From contig JACPAM010000119.1 of assembly GCA_016180805.1 (NCBI GenBank), positions 1-35,115 on the forward strand: a DNA stretch of 35,115 nucleotides, written 5' to 3'. This DNA comes from Deltaproteobacteria bacterium. GTDB taxonomy: Bacteria; Desulfobacterota; Binatia; UBA9968. This document shows, piece after piece, positions 17,125 through 25,728 of the stretch. Position numbers and translations under genes: made by a program. The notes under the pieces are model-generated. The model searched no databases. It had not been told where the DNA came from and saw nothing but the letters and a program-made list of their open reading frames with translations. Numbering within the stretch: position 1 is the first letter of the stretch; each line of letters opens with the position of its first letter.

Positions 17125-18234
17125 ATGGCAAAGAAAGAGAAGCTTCTCAAGGGAAAAAAAATCGACCCTAGACCCATCTCCTCTTCGCTTTCCCTCATCG
17201 ACCTCGTAGATAACAACTTCGTCTCCTACAATGCGGGGCGGCTGCGCGAAGCCTGCCAGCTGTTCACGGACAAGATCCTCCACGATAACGTTACCGTCGG
17301 CCTGAGCCTGAGCGGCGCTTTGACCCCGGCCGGGCTCGGCGCCTCCGCGCTGATCCCTCTGATCGAAAACGGTTTCGTCGACTGGATCATCAGCACCGGC
17401 GCCAACCTCTATCACGACACCCACTTTGCCATGGGTCTACCGATGCACCGCGGCAGGCCGGACGCGGATGACGTGATGCTGCGGGAAGAAGGCATCGTGC
17501 GGATCTACGATATTTTTTTCGACTACGACATCCTGATTTCCACCGACGAATTCTTTCGCGAGATCCTTAAGCTACCCGAGTTCCAAAAGGAGATGGCGAG
17601 CTCCGAGCTCCACTACCGCGTCGGCAAGTATCTCGCCGAGCGGGAAAAAATATTGGGAATGCAAAAAAAGTCTCTGCTCGCGGCCGCCTACCAGTACGGC
17701 GTCCCGATTTACACCTCTTCCCCCGGCGACAGCTCGATCGGGATGAATGTCGCGGCTTTGGCGCTGAAAGGGAACCAACTCAAGTTTGATGTCTCTCTGG
17801 ATGTCAACGAGTCGGCGTCCATCGTTCTGGAGGCCAAGCGCAGCGGCGGAAAGAGCGCGGCGATTATCTTGGGGGGCGGGTCGCCGAAAAATTTCCTGCT
17901 TCAGACCGAGCCCCACATCCAGGAGGTGTTGAGCCTCAAGGAGAAAGGACACGACTATTTCATTCAGTTTACCGACGCCCGGGTGGATACCGGCGGCCTG
18001 TCAGGGGCCACCCCCGGCGAGGCGGTGAGCTGGGGAAAAATCGACCCCGATCAACTTCCCGATTCGGTCGTCTGTTACGTCGACGCCACGATCGCCTTGC
18101 CGATCTTCGCCGCCTACGCGTTGGCGAAGCATCCCCCTAGAGCACCGAAGCGGCTCTACGACCAAAGAGAGGACCTGCTGAAAAATATCGAGAAGGAGTT
18201 CAAGGAAAAATTCGGCAAGATCAAGCTCAGATAA
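17125..18234 (+). CDS. Deoxyhypusine synthase-like protein
   Basis: 369 residues from ATG 17125; a GTG at 17104 lies in the palindromic element and is less likely. The protein matches the DHS family over its length: [42 protein letters not shown] is the NAD-binding core, and [41 protein letters not shown] and [19 protein letters not shown] follow. The catalytic lysine motif SWGKI is intact (Lys305), corresponding to the enzyme-imine lysine of eukaryotic DHS. Bacteria have no eIF5A, so the natural reaction is probably another NAD-dependent aminobutyl transfer from spermidine or putrescine, such as homospermidine formation. That is inference. It ends 50 bp from the convergent RND pump gene with no clear terminator. 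Confidence 0.92.
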   Translation: MAKKEKLLKGKKIDPRPISSSLSLIDLVDNNFVSYNAGRLREACQLFTDKILHDNVTVGLSLSGALTPAGLGASALIPLIENGFVDWIISTGANLYHDTHFAMGLPMHRGRPDADDVMLREEGIVRIYDIFFDYDILISTDEFFREILKLPEFQKEMASSELHYRVGKYLAEREKILGMQKKSLLAAAYQYGVPIYTSSPGDSSIGMNVAALALKGNQLKFDVSLDVNESASIVLEAKRSGGKSAAIILGGGSPKNFLLQTEPHIQEVLSLKEKGHDYFIQFTDARVDTGGLSGATPGEAVSWGKIDPDQLPDSVVCYVDATIALPIFAAYALAKHPPRAPKRLYDQREDLLKNIEKEFKEKFGKIKLR

Positions 18235-18284
18235 GCAGACGCGCAAAAAGCCGTCCGACCCCTTCAGCCACAACACTCCTTCAT

Positions 18285-21200
18285 TTATGAGAAGAAGTAG
18301 CCTCGCAGGTGGGCCAGGCGGGCCCTGATCCCGCTGCGCAGGGGCTTAAGTCCCAACCGGTTCCAAACTTTCACCTGTGCCAGATCGTCGAGCAACGAGT
18401 AGGATACTGGAGTGATCAAGAGCGTGATGAGCAGAGAGAGGGCCTGGCCTCCGACGATGACCTTGGCCATCGAGGCGCGCGAGGCTGCCCCGGGTCCCTC
18501 GCCCAGGGCGATCGGGATCATAGCGAAAATCAGCATGAGCGTGGTCATGAGGATCGGCCTGAGCCGCGCATGATTGGCCTCGCGGATCGCCTGGTCTCGC
18601 TCCACCCCCCGGGCGCGCAATGTGTTGGTGTAGTCGATCTGCAAGATGCCGTTCTTTTTCACGATGCCGAACAACATGAACAGGCCGAACATCGCGTAGA
18701 TGTCCAGAGGCTGCCCGAGCATCAGCAGGGAAAACAGGGCGAAGGGCAAAGTCAATGGCAGGGCGAGCATGATGGTGATCGGATGGACGAAGCTTTCAAA
18801 TTGCGCGGCGAGAACCATGTACATGAAGATGAAACTCAACGCGAAGGCGATGGCGAAGTTCCGCATGGTCTCGGCCAATACTTTGGCCCGTCCGGTGAAA
18901 TCCGCGGTGTAGGTCGGTGGCAGGTTGAGCTCCGTCACCATGGCCTGAACTCGCTCCACCGCCTCTCCCAGCGGCACGGAAGGCAAAAGGTTAGCCACGA
19001 TCGTCACCTTGCGCTGGCGATTGTAGTGATCGATTTGGGATGGACCCAGCTCTTCCCGCAGCTCGACCAGATTGGCCATCCTCACCAGTTGCCCGCCTTT
19101 CGACGCGGCGGTGAGGTCCATGACCGCCTGCGGATCGTCCCTCTTGTCCTTGATGGCTCTCAGCCAGACATCGAATTGCTCGTCTTCTTCCTTGTACTTC
19201 GAAATCGGTTCCCCTCCGACGTAGGTTTGCAAGGCAGCGGCGACATCCTCGACCTGAATGCCGAACTCGGAGGCCTTTTGACGATCGATGTGGGTGCGCA
19301 GCTCGGGCGTGCGCACGGACAGCGTCGTGTCGATGTCCACAAAGCCCGGAATTTGTCGCATCCGCGCGATGAGCTGATCCGTATACTTCTGGAGCTCCGC
19401 CAAACTGGGTCCGCGCAAGTTAAACTCCAGGTCGGAAAAAAGCGAGCCGCAGCCCGACAACGACGCCACCCCTTGAACACCCGCGCGCAGATCCGGATAG
19501 TCGTCGAAGATCTTTCGCGCCTCTCCCATCACCTCAAACTGGCTGTAGTCTCTGCGGGAAAGGTCCACCAGCCGGGCATAGATCGAGCCGGTGGTGACGT
19601 CTCCCTCGCCGGGTTTTACCCTGCCCGTCGTATCCCCGATCGTCGTCAGGATGTTGGTTACCCCGCGCAGTTTTCGCACCTTCCCTTCCAATTCTCTGAA
19701 CAGCCGATCGGTCTCCTCCAGGCTATAACCTCCCGGAGTCTGCACGATAATCTCAAACTCGCTCTGGTCATCGTTGGGGATGAAGGTCTTCCCCACCCCA
19801 AAAAAGAGCGGGACGATCGAGAGGACGGTCACGATGCCGGCGAGCACCACCGCCCATCGATGGCGGAGCGACCACGCCAGTATCCAGCCATAGGATTTCT
19901 CCATCCACGAGTAAAAACGGCTCTCCTTCGAGGATTTGGCGCCGGAGCGGATCTTGAGGAAGCGTGAGCTCAGCATCGGGGTAAGGGTAAAGGAGATGAG
20001 GAGGGATACGGCCACGGCGAAGGCCACGGTGATGCCGAAGCTCTTGAAAAAGCGCCCCACCCGACCCGCCATGAAGGCGAGGGGAACGAAGATCACCAAG
20101 AGCGACAGGGTCGTCGCCATGACAGCCAGCGCAATCTCTCGGGTGGCCTTGGAGGCCGCGTCCCTGGGAGACTCGCCCTTTTCCTCGACATGGCGAAAGA
20201 TGTTCTCCAACACGACCACGGCGTCATCGATAACGATCCCCACCGCGAGAACCAGGCCCAGCATGGTGATGTTGTTCAAGGTAAAGCCCATATAGCGCAT
20301 GAGCGTAAACGTCGAGATGATGGAGGCTGGAATGGCAACGGAGGCAATCAGCGTGCTGCGCCAATTGCGCATAAACAAGAGGACTGTCAGGACGACCAGC
20401 CCGGCCCCCAGGAGAAGGTGAGATTTAACCTCTTCGATGGATCGCTTGATGAATCGTGATTGATCGACGATCACCTCGGTGCGGATATCGGCGGGAAGGA
20501 CAGCCTGGAGCTGGCCGAGCCTGCCCCTGACCCGGTCCACCACCTCCACGGTATTGGTGCCCGATTGCTTTCTCACGATGAGCTGCACCGCGTTCTCGCC
20601 ATCCAGCCGGGAGAGGCTGCGGGGTTCCACTACGCCGTTCTCCACATAGCCGATATCCCGGATCGTGATCGGACGGCCTTGGAAGTTGCCGACGATGAGC
20701 CCGCTAAAGTCCTCCACCCGCTGGATCCTGCCCATCGTTCGGAGCACCAGCTCGCGCCGATCCTCGCTCACCCGGCCCCCGGGTATCTCCACGTTTTGGG
20801 CCTGGATGGCGCGCTTGACCAGGCTTATCGGGATGCTATAGGCAGAAAGCTTGTCCGGATCGACGTAAATATTGACGGACCGCTCCCGGTGGCCCACCAT
20901 GATGACCGCTCCGACCCCGCGTAGCGTCTCGATGTCCTCCTTGATTTGCCTGCGGGCGATCTCACTGACCTCACGCAGGTTTCTGCGGCCGGAGACGGCG
21001 ATCTTCATGACCGGGAAAGCGTCGATGTCGAACTTCTGGATCACGGGGGGATCGGTGCCGACCGGAAGCCGGGATAGGATCGTGGAGACTTTATCCCGCA
21101 CGTCCTGCGCCGCCACCTCTCCGTCCTTTTCCAGGACGAACTGAATCGTGATGTTGGAAAGACCCTCTTTGGTCACGGATCTGAGCTCATCGATCCCGTC

Positions 21201-21422
21201 AATGGTGTTGATGATCTCCTCGATGGGTTTGGTGACCGAGGTTTCCATCTCCTCCACACTCGCCCCCTTGAGGGTGGTGGTAACGGTGACCGTGGGAAGG
21301 TCCACGTTAGGGAAGAGATCCACGCCCAGCCCCGCATAGGAAAACAAACCCAGCACGACCAGCGCCAGGATGAGCATGGTCGCAAAAACCGGACGCTTGA
21401 TACTAAGCTCGGCGAGGTTCAT
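18285..21422 (-). CDS. RND multidrug efflux permease, HAE1/AcrB-like
   Basis: 1045 residues, the normal size. The N-terminus LSIKRPVFATMLILALVVLG is diagnostic of hydrophobe/amphiphile RND pumps. Two repeats of six membrane helices alternate with two large periplasmic domains. Helix 4 holds GLVLAVGIVIDDAVVVLENI, with the paired Asp proton relay, and helix 10 holds GIVKKNGILQIDYTN, with the partner Lys. The inner-membrane trimer takes up drugs or lipids and drives export with protons, using the adaptor and TolC-like channel encoded upstream. The gene follows the adaptor by 72 bp containing tandem 7-mers and has no strong ribosome site. It is the last gene of the tetR-tolC-acrA-acrB type operon. 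Confidence 0.96.
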   Translation of the reverse strand: MNLAELSIKRPVFATMLILALVVLGLFSYAGLGVDLFPNVDLPTVTVTTTLKGASVEEMETSVTKPIEEIINTIDGIDELRSVTKEGLSNITIQFVLEKDGEVAAQDVRDKVSTILSRLPVGTDPPVIQKFDIDAFPVMKIAVSGRRNLREVSEIARRQIKEDIETLRGVGAVIMVGHRERSVNIYVDPDKLSAYSIPISLVKRAIQAQNVEIPGGRVSEDRRELVLRTMGRIQRVEDFSGLIVGNFQGRPITIRDIGYVENGVVEPRSLSRLDGENAVQLIVRKQSGTNTVEVVDRVRGRLGQLQAVLPADIRTEVIVDQSRFIKRSIEEVKSHLLLGAGLVVLTVLLFMRNWRSTLIASVAIPASIISTFTLMRYMGFTLNNITMLGLVLAVGIVIDDAVVVLENIFRHVEEKGESPRDAASKATREIALAVMATTLSLLVIFVPLAFMAGRVGRFFKSFGITVAFAVAVSLLISFTLTPMLSSRFLKIRSGAKSSKESRFYSWMEKSYGWILAWSLRHRWAVVLAGIVTVLSIVPLFFGVGKTFIPNDDQSEFEIIVQTPGGYSLEETDRLFRELEGKVRKLRGVTNILTTIGDTTGRVKPGEGDVTTGSIYARLVDLSRRDYSQFEVMGEARKIFDDYPDLRAGVQGVASLSGCGSLFSDLEFNLRGPSLAELQKYTDQLIARMRQIPGFVDIDTTLSVRTPELRTHIDRQKASEFGIQVEDVAAALQTYVGGEPISKYKEEDEQFDVWLRAIKDKRDDPQAVMDLTAASKGGQLVRMANLVELREELGPSQIDHYNRQRKVTIVANLLPSVPLGEAVERVQAMVTELNLPPTYTADFTGRAKVLAETMRNFAIAFALSFIFMYMVLAAQFESFVHPITIMLALPLTLPFALFSLLMLGQPLDIYAMFGLFMLFGIVKKNGILQIDYTNTLRARGVERDQAIREANHARLRPILMTTLMLIFAMIPIALGEGPGAASRASMAKVIVGGQALSLLITLLITPVSYSLLDDLAQVKVWNRLGLKPLRSGIRARLAHLRGYFFS

Positions 21423-21432
21423 AAAAGACCAG

Positions 21433-21487
21433 TCAATAGTAAATGGTTTTCACTATTCGCTATTCGCCATTCGCCATTCGCCATTCA
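21433..21487. repeat. Tandem 7-bp repeats (YYATTCG) between efflux genes
   Basis: CTATTCG, CTATTCG, CCATTCG, CCATTCG and CCATTCA run head to tail at 21453-21487, preceded by TCAATAGTAAATGG. The same words occur at 14590-14660, so this is a dispersed low-GC repeat type. It fills the gap between adaptor and pump genes. Confidence 0.7.
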
Positions 21488-21494
21488 CGATTTT

Positions 21495-22778
21495 CTATTT
21501 GCCATCTTTGAGTGGCAGCGTCGGGCCGCTCACCTGGACAGACGCGCCATCCGTGAGCCGGGTGAGCCCCGAGATCGCCACGAGGTCGCCAGGCTTGAGC
21601 CCCTTGGCAATCTCTACCTCGTTCTTCCCCACCCTGACCCCGGTTTCGACCACCCGCTCCCGTGCGACCTCATCTTGTACGACGAAGACCTTGGCGAGAC
21701 CGGCAAATTGCACCAGCGCCTGCTGCGGCACCGTGAGAGCCCCGGCATCGACGCGCGTCAAGACGGATGCCTTGGCAAAGAAGCCGGGCTTGAGCGTGCG
21801 CTCCGAGTTGTCGATCAACGCCTCAATCAGAAACGAGCGGCTGGTTAGCTCGGCTGCCGGGCTAATGCGCGTGAGCTTACCCTGAAATGCCCGGTCCGGG
21901 AAAGGATCCACCTTGACTTCGACCGGCTGACCCACGCGGATTTCCGGCGCGAACCGCTCGGGAACCAGACCCCGAAGCTTAAGCGGCTGATCCTGGACGA
22001 TGGTAAACAGAGGCGCGCCGACCTTGACGTATTCGCCCGCAGAGACGAATCGGTTGCTGATCGATCCCGAAATAGGGGCACGAATGCTCGCGTCTGCGAG
22101 TTTTTTCTTGGCAATATCCAATTGGGAATCTTTGCTGGAGGCATTGGCTACGAGGGCCTTTGCCTCCTCTACACTGTTTTTGTAGGCCGCCAGGGAGGTC
22201 TTGTAGCGCGTCTCGGCGCTGTCGTGCTCCTGCCCGGAGATAACCTTGTCGGCGTACAAGGCCTGCATCCGCTTGAGTTGAGCCTGGGCATCGTTTAACT
22301 CAGCCTGCGCTTTTAGGACGCCGGCCGTTTTCCCGACATCGAAGTTGGGTGGAGGCACCTTCTCAAGGCCCAGCTTGGCCAGGGTCTCCCCGAGGCTCCC
22401 CTCGATCTGCCCGACCCCGAAACGGAACTCGTCATCCTGGATTCTGGCAAGTATCTCTCCCGGCCTGACTCGATCGCCCAGGTCTGCCGAGACCGAGGCC
22501 AAGCGCCCCTCCACCAGGGCCGCCACGGTCACCTCCTCGTTCGCATAGAGGGTGCCGACCAACTCGACCGTGCGCTGGACTTTCTGCGTCCGGACCGGAG
22601 TCACGGTCACGGGAACCGGGCTTCCCTGGAACTGCCCCTTCTCAGGTTTGGCCGCCGATGATCCGCGCTCGCAGCCGGAGAAAACGAACACCTGTCCAAA
22701 ACTCAAAATGCAAATTGCAAAGTGCAAAATGCAAAGTCTACGTTTTACAATTTTCATTTTGCATTGAATCAGTTTCAT
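21495..22778 (-). CDS. RND efflux periplasmic adaptor (membrane-fusion) lipoprotein, AcrA-like
   Basis: 427 residues from ATG 22778. The signal peptide has basic residues (KIVKRR), a hydrophobic core (LCILHFAICILSF) and a lipobox-like FSGC with Cys36, so the protein is probably an inner-membrane-anchored lipoprotein. Codons ~5-25 lie inside the AT-rich repeat. The mature part has the adaptor architecture: beta-barrel start VTVTPVRTQKVQRTVELVG, lipoyl halves NEEVTVAALVEGRLASVSAD and ADASIRAPISGSISNRF, a helical hairpin (~125-215, KAQAELNDAQAQLKRMQALY), the barrel (LVPERFAPEIRVGQPVEV), and a membrane-proximal end (LTVPQQALVQ to GLKPGDLVAISGL). It links pump and channel. It starts 13 bp after the channel gene; the ribosome site is poor (GAGCCAAGG abutting the ATG). 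Confidence 0.94.
   Translation of the reverse strand: MKLIQCKMKIVKRRLCILHFAICILSFGQVFVFSGCERGSSAAKPEKGQFQGSPVPVTVTPVRTQKVQRTVELVGTLYANEEVTVAALVEGRLASVSADLGDRVRPGEILARIQDDEFRFGVGQIEGSLGETLAKLGLEKVPPPNFDVGKTAGVLKAQAELNDAQAQLKRMQALYADKVISGQEHDSAETRYKTSLAAYKNSVEEAKALVANASSKDSQLDIAKKKLADASIRAPISGSISNRFVSAGEYVKVGAPLFTIVQDQPLKLRGLVPERFAPEIRVGQPVEVKVDPFPDRAFQGKLTRISPAAELTSRSFLIEALIDNSERTLKPGFFAKASVLTRVDAGALTVPQQALVQFAGLAKVFVVQDEVARERVVETGVRVGKNEVEIAKGLKPGDLVAISGLTRLTDGASVQVSGPTLPLKDGK
22705..22765. repeat. AT-rich palindromic repeat, copy 2, inside the adaptor signal-peptide codons
   Basis: The plus strand reads AAAATGCAAATTGCAAAGTG, then CAAAATGCAAAG, a short centre CTACG, and TTTTACAATTTTCATTTTGC. 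The two halves are roughly inverted. The same units occur at 8531-8568 and 27110-27200, where they are non-coding or cover only gene ends. Here the element encodes residues ~5-25 of the adaptor protein. Confidence 0.75.
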
Positions 22779-22790
22779 CCTTGGCTCAAT

Positions 22791-24491
22791 CTAGAACCTC
22801 GCCCACCAGGGATCCGCTTCCTTCCTGGGGCCTTCGATGCGCACATTGTAGTAATCCAGCAAGGTCCCCTGCGCAAGCCTCAGCCGCGAGATCGAGTTAT
22901 TATAGTCCGTAACGGCCCGCACCTCCGCTCCTTGCGCCTCCAAAAACCGCGACTGGAAATCGATGACATCCTTTTGCGTGACCAATCCCACCGCGAAGCG
23001 CTTTTCCTGCCCGCGCAAGTTCTCCTCCGCAAGCTCCCGTGCTTGCCTCGTGCTTTGGATCCGCTTAAAGTTTGTCTCCACGTCGGCCAGGGCCTTTTCC
23101 ACATCCAGCGTCACCTGGGAAACCAAATCCCGAAGCCGGGCTTTGGCTTGGTCCAGCTCGATGCGAGTCCTGGCGAAGTTGCCTCTCGCCTGACCGTTAC
23201 CCAAAGGGAACTGAAGGACGATGCCGACGCTGTAATTGTAGAACTCCCCGCTTCCAAGGCGGTCGACAGCCGTGCCGTAGTTGCCGGGGAACGGATTGGT
23301 CTGGCCGGGCTTGAGGTCTCCGGCCAATCCGGTGAGACCCGCCCCGGCCTTGAGATCCAACCGCGGCAGGAGTTGGTTTTCCGCATAGCGGAGCTGAAGG
23401 GCCTGATTTTGCACGTTGAGATCGGCGGCCAACACCTCGGGGCGCCGAGTGAGAGCCGTCTCCCGGCTCCTTACCGGTTCAATGGGCACAGGAACCACGG
23501 ACGGAGCTTCGGCCGGCTCGATCTTGCGCGGCAGAAAGGTCCTTTCGGGGTTGAGGTTGAGCGTGAGTCTCAGGTCCGAGCGAGCAATCGCCAGGCCGTT
23601 TTCCGCCTCGATCACGCGCTCCTCTCGCCGCGCCTTTTCCGCCCGGGCTTCGAGAACGGCTACCGGCGGCAAAACCCCGGCACGCACCCTGGCCTCGGCT
23701 TCCCTTGACAGGGCATCGGCGAGTTCGACCCCTTTTTGCTGCACTCGCAGATTCTCTTTGGCGAACGTGACCGCCCAGTAGGCCTCGGTAATCCGCTGAA
23801 TCAACTGGGCGAGGCGTGCCTGATAGTCGAACACGCTGCTCCGCTCCCGGTTCTCCGCGATCCGAACGAAGATCGTCGTCAGTCCCAGACCGAAATCGCG
23901 CAGCAGGGGTTGGAGGAGCGTGAATCCCAGCTGAGGACGGTATTGCGGTTTTAACACCTGGTTGGGCAAGCTGCTGACGAAGCGATTGTTAAGAAATGAA
24001 ATCCCCACTTGGGCCCCGGTGCGCAGGAGTTTTTTTAACGAGAGGTTGTAATCGCGGTTTCTGGTGGCCTGAATCGGCTGGAAAAACGTGCTCGCCGTGG
24101 TGCCTTTCGGCTCGATGGTGAAGTTTTTGTCAAACTCCATATTCAAAGTCGGATCGAAAATCGACTTTTCGATCATCGTCTGCTCAGCAGCGCGAAACGG
24201 TTCCAGCCGAGCCACTTCGATTCCCGGATTGTTTTCAAGACCCACCAGCACAGCCTCCCTGAGCGTCAACGTCGCCGTCTGCTCGTCCGCCGTGCGGAGA
24301 AAGTCCAGTGTGTACTTGGTTGTCGGGGGCAATTGGGGAGTCCACTGATCGATGAAGAGCCGCAGGGAATTCGGAGTTTCCCGGTAGCTCCCCGCCAGAT
24401 CCGCGCCTTCGGCGGCAAAGCAGATCGAGGCCGGCCACCCCGGCACCAGTAACAGAGCCATTCCCAGAAACCAAAGGCATGGTCGCTTCAT
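22791..24491 (-). CDS. TolC-family outer-membrane efflux channel
   Basis: 566 residues, longer than E. coli TolC (~490) owing to an extended N-terminus. The signal peptide (KRPCLWFLGMALLLVPGWPASICFA) is cleaved near FAAEG. Two OEP repeats are visible. The first starts at LTLREAVLVGLENNPGIEVARL, runs through FTLLQPLLRDFGLGLT, and has long helices RLAQLIQRITEAYWAVTFAKENL and REAEARVRAGVLPPVAVLEARAE. The second starts around RRPEVLAADLNVQNQALQLRYAENQLLPRLDL and ends DYNNSISRLRLAQGTLLDYYNV. The trimer forms an outer-membrane barrel and a periplasmic tunnel for the RND pump. GAGAGGAGC precedes the ATG. It starts 9 bp after tetR and precedes the adaptor by 12 bp, a tight operon. Confidence 0.94.
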   Translation of the reverse strand: MKRPCLWFLGMALLLVPGWPASICFAAEGADLAGSYRETPNSLRLFIDQWTPQLPPTTKYTLDFLRTADEQTATLTLREAVLVGLENNPGIEVARLEPFRAAEQTMIEKSIFDPTLNMEFDKNFTIEPKGTTASTFFQPIQATRNRDYNLSLKKLLRTGAQVGISFLNNRFVSSLPNQVLKPQYRPQLGFTLLQPLLRDFGLGLTTIFVRIAENRERSSVFDYQARLAQLIQRITEAYWAVTFAKENLRVQQKGVELADALSREAEARVRAGVLPPVAVLEARAEKARREERVIEAENGLAIARSDLRLTLNLNPERTFLPRKIEPAEAPSVVPVPIEPVRSRETALTRRPEVLAADLNVQNQALQLRYAENQLLPRLDLKAGAGLTGLAGDLKPGQTNPFPGNYGTAVDRLGSGEFYNYSVGIVLQFPLGNGQARGNFARTRIELDQAKARLRDLVSQVTLDVEKALADVETNFKRIQSTRQARELAEENLRGQEKRFAVGLVTQKDVIDFQSRFLEAQGAEVRAVTDYNNSISRLRLAQGTLLDYYNVRIEGPRKEADPWWARF

Positions 24492-24500
24492 AAGCTCCTC

Positions 24501-25136
24501 TCAACGTTTGGGACCGGCGTTGTGCCGATCGCGCAGCAACAGGGCCAGAAAGCGAATCAGTCCCTGAGCCTCCGCCTTTTGGGAAGACGGAGCGAGGCCC
24601 AGCACTCTTCTTTGGGCCGTGCTGATCGTCATCTCATTAATATAAAAAGCGACGGGCGCCGGATCGACGGGGTGGAAGATTTTTCGCCGAATTCCCTCTT
24701 CGAGGATGTTTCGAATGTGAAGCTCGTGGCGTTCCCGATATTTCAGGAGGCGGCGCGATGGCCCTCCTCGGGCCCGGTCGAGCAGGAGGCGGCGGTCCAA
24801 CAGGAGCGTGCGCAGCAGGTCCCGGTGCTGCTCCATAACCTCTATCTGTCCGGAGACAAGCTGGCAGAGCCTTTGCCACGGAGCGGTCTTCGGGTCGACC
24901 CGGGTTTCGATCTCCCGAAGCATCTCGGAGGCGATCTCCTCGATGGCGCTTACGATGAGCTCATGCTTGTTGCGAAAATAGAGATAGATGCCGCCCTTGG
25001 CGATTCCCGCCTGTTCGGCTACCCGATCCATGGTCACGGCATCGAATCCATGCGCGGCAATGATCTTGCGGGTCGACTCCAAGAGGGAGCGGGTCCGGTA
25101 ATCCTGAAGGATCGCGCTGCGGCTAATACGGGCCAT
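24501..25136 (-). CDS. TetR-family transcriptional regulator of the efflux operon
   Basis: 211 residues. The N-terminal helix-turn-helix is typical: LESTRKIIAAHGFDAVTMDRVAEQAGIAKGGIYLYFRNKHELI at ~19-62. The C-terminal helical ligand domain (~65-211) is not assignable to a ligand. TetR proteins of this layout usually repress their own operon and release on binding a pump substrate. It is the first gene of the operon, 9 bp before the channel gene, and a 14-bp palindrome lies 13 bp upstream. No Shine-Dalgarno precedes the ATG, so the mRNA may be nearly leaderless. Confidence 0.93.
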   Translation of the reverse strand: MARISRSAILQDYRTRSLLESTRKIIAAHGFDAVTMDRVAEQAGIAKGGIYLYFRNKHELIVSAIEEIASEMLREIETRVDPKTAPWQRLCQLVSGQIEVMEQHRDLLRTLLLDRRLLLDRARGGPSRRLLKYRERHELHIRNILEEGIRRKIFHPVDPAPVAFYINEMTISTAQRRVLGLAPSSQKAEAQGLIRFLALLLRDRHNAGPKR

Positions 25137-25149
25137 GGCTGAACACTGA

Positions 25150-25174
25150 TTCAGTAAACTGAACGTCTAGTCAA
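25150..25174 (-). promoter_or_regulatory. TetR-type operator next to a -35 box
   Basis: TTCAGT-AA-ACTGAA (25150-25163) is a palindrome of two perfect 6-bp arms. TTGACT (25174-25169 on the minus strand) lies just upstream and fits a -35 element, so a repressor bound here would cover the core promoter. The -10 at 16-18 bp spacing is poor (AATCAG). Assignment to the adjacent regulator is inference from position and symmetry. Confidence 0.6.
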
Positions 25175-25248
25175 TATCTCGCCTTTCGCTCCCTGTCAAC
25201 CCCAGCTCGCGCCCGTGACGGCCCCTCCTCGGCAGGCACGTTGACTTT

Positions 25249-25493
25249 GAAGCCTGAGGGGGACGAGCAGGAAGGCCGCGGACGTCTTTGTCCACGACCG
25301 AGGGGAGCGCGAGCGAGGCTGCGGACAAGCCCTTCGGGATTTCAAATGGCAAATTTCAAATCTCAAATCTGAGATATGAGATCTGCAATCTGAGACCAGA
25401 CGAGGACAGTCCATCGGCCGCAGCCGAGAGCGCGCTTCCCGAGGGAGCTTAGTCCATCGGCCGCGGCCTGATGGCTTGGCCCCCGAAGGCTTC
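25249..25493 (+). repeat. Nested-palindrome repeat, copy C, with replaced loop
   Basis: The outer ends GAAGCCTGAGGGGG (25249-25262) and CCCCCGAAGGCTTC (25480-25493) are imperfect inverted repeats (12 of 14). Inside are the outer stem GAAGGCCGCGG/CCGCGGCC and the inner core arms GAGGGGAGCGCGAGCGAGGC and CCGCAGCCGAGAGCGCGC. The usual loop CCGATTACAAAC...CGACTCATG is absent. In its place is ~75 bp of AT-rich sequence (CAAATTTCAAATCTCAAATC, then GAGATATGAGATCTGC). It lies in the 592-bp gap between tetR and the zinc-ribbon gene, which otherwise holds only the operator and a hairpin. Confidence 0.8.
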
Positions 25494-25513
25494 ACTTCGA
25501 AGCCGCTGCGCTA

Positions 25514-25602
25514 TTGACCTCGATCCTGACCTCGTTAGCATGGGATGCTGCATCATCGAGGACGGCTGAGCGGTTCCGAATCGTGGTCAGGATCGGGGTT
25601 GA
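25514..25602. repeat. Inverted repeat carrying the AGGATCGGGGTT module
   Basis: CGATCCTGACC (25521-25531) and GGTCAGGATCG (25585-25595) are exact reverse complements. Similarity extends outwards (TTGACC...GGTTGAC) to ~22 bp per arm. The same AGGATCGGGGT word recurs at 33762-33772 (inverted), 33924-33935 and, as AGGAACGGGGTT, near 34008. No gene is seen between 25603 and 25728. Confidence 0.7.
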
Positions 25603-25728
25603 CAAGCCGAGGGCGCTTCATTATGAAAAAAACGCGAAGCCAAGCCATCCCATGTCGTGCCGGCTTCGATAACCGAGCTGGCCCTGACGGGCCTACCCGT
25701 CCAAACGCCATCGATCAAAGGGAGAACC

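Noticed and set aside
18309-19967. 552-codon open frame opposite the RND pump gene
   Set aside because: It is antisense to a strongly conserved pump and has His/Arg/Gly-rich low-complexity composition, typical of shadow frames in GC-rich DNA.
21453-21487. Tandem repeats considered as a CRISPR array
   Set aside because: Units are 7 bp with no spacers, and no cas gene is present.
22722-23708. 328-codon open frame opposite the TolC-like gene
   Set aside because: Starts in the AT-rich repeat and is antisense to a conserved channel gene; shadow frame.
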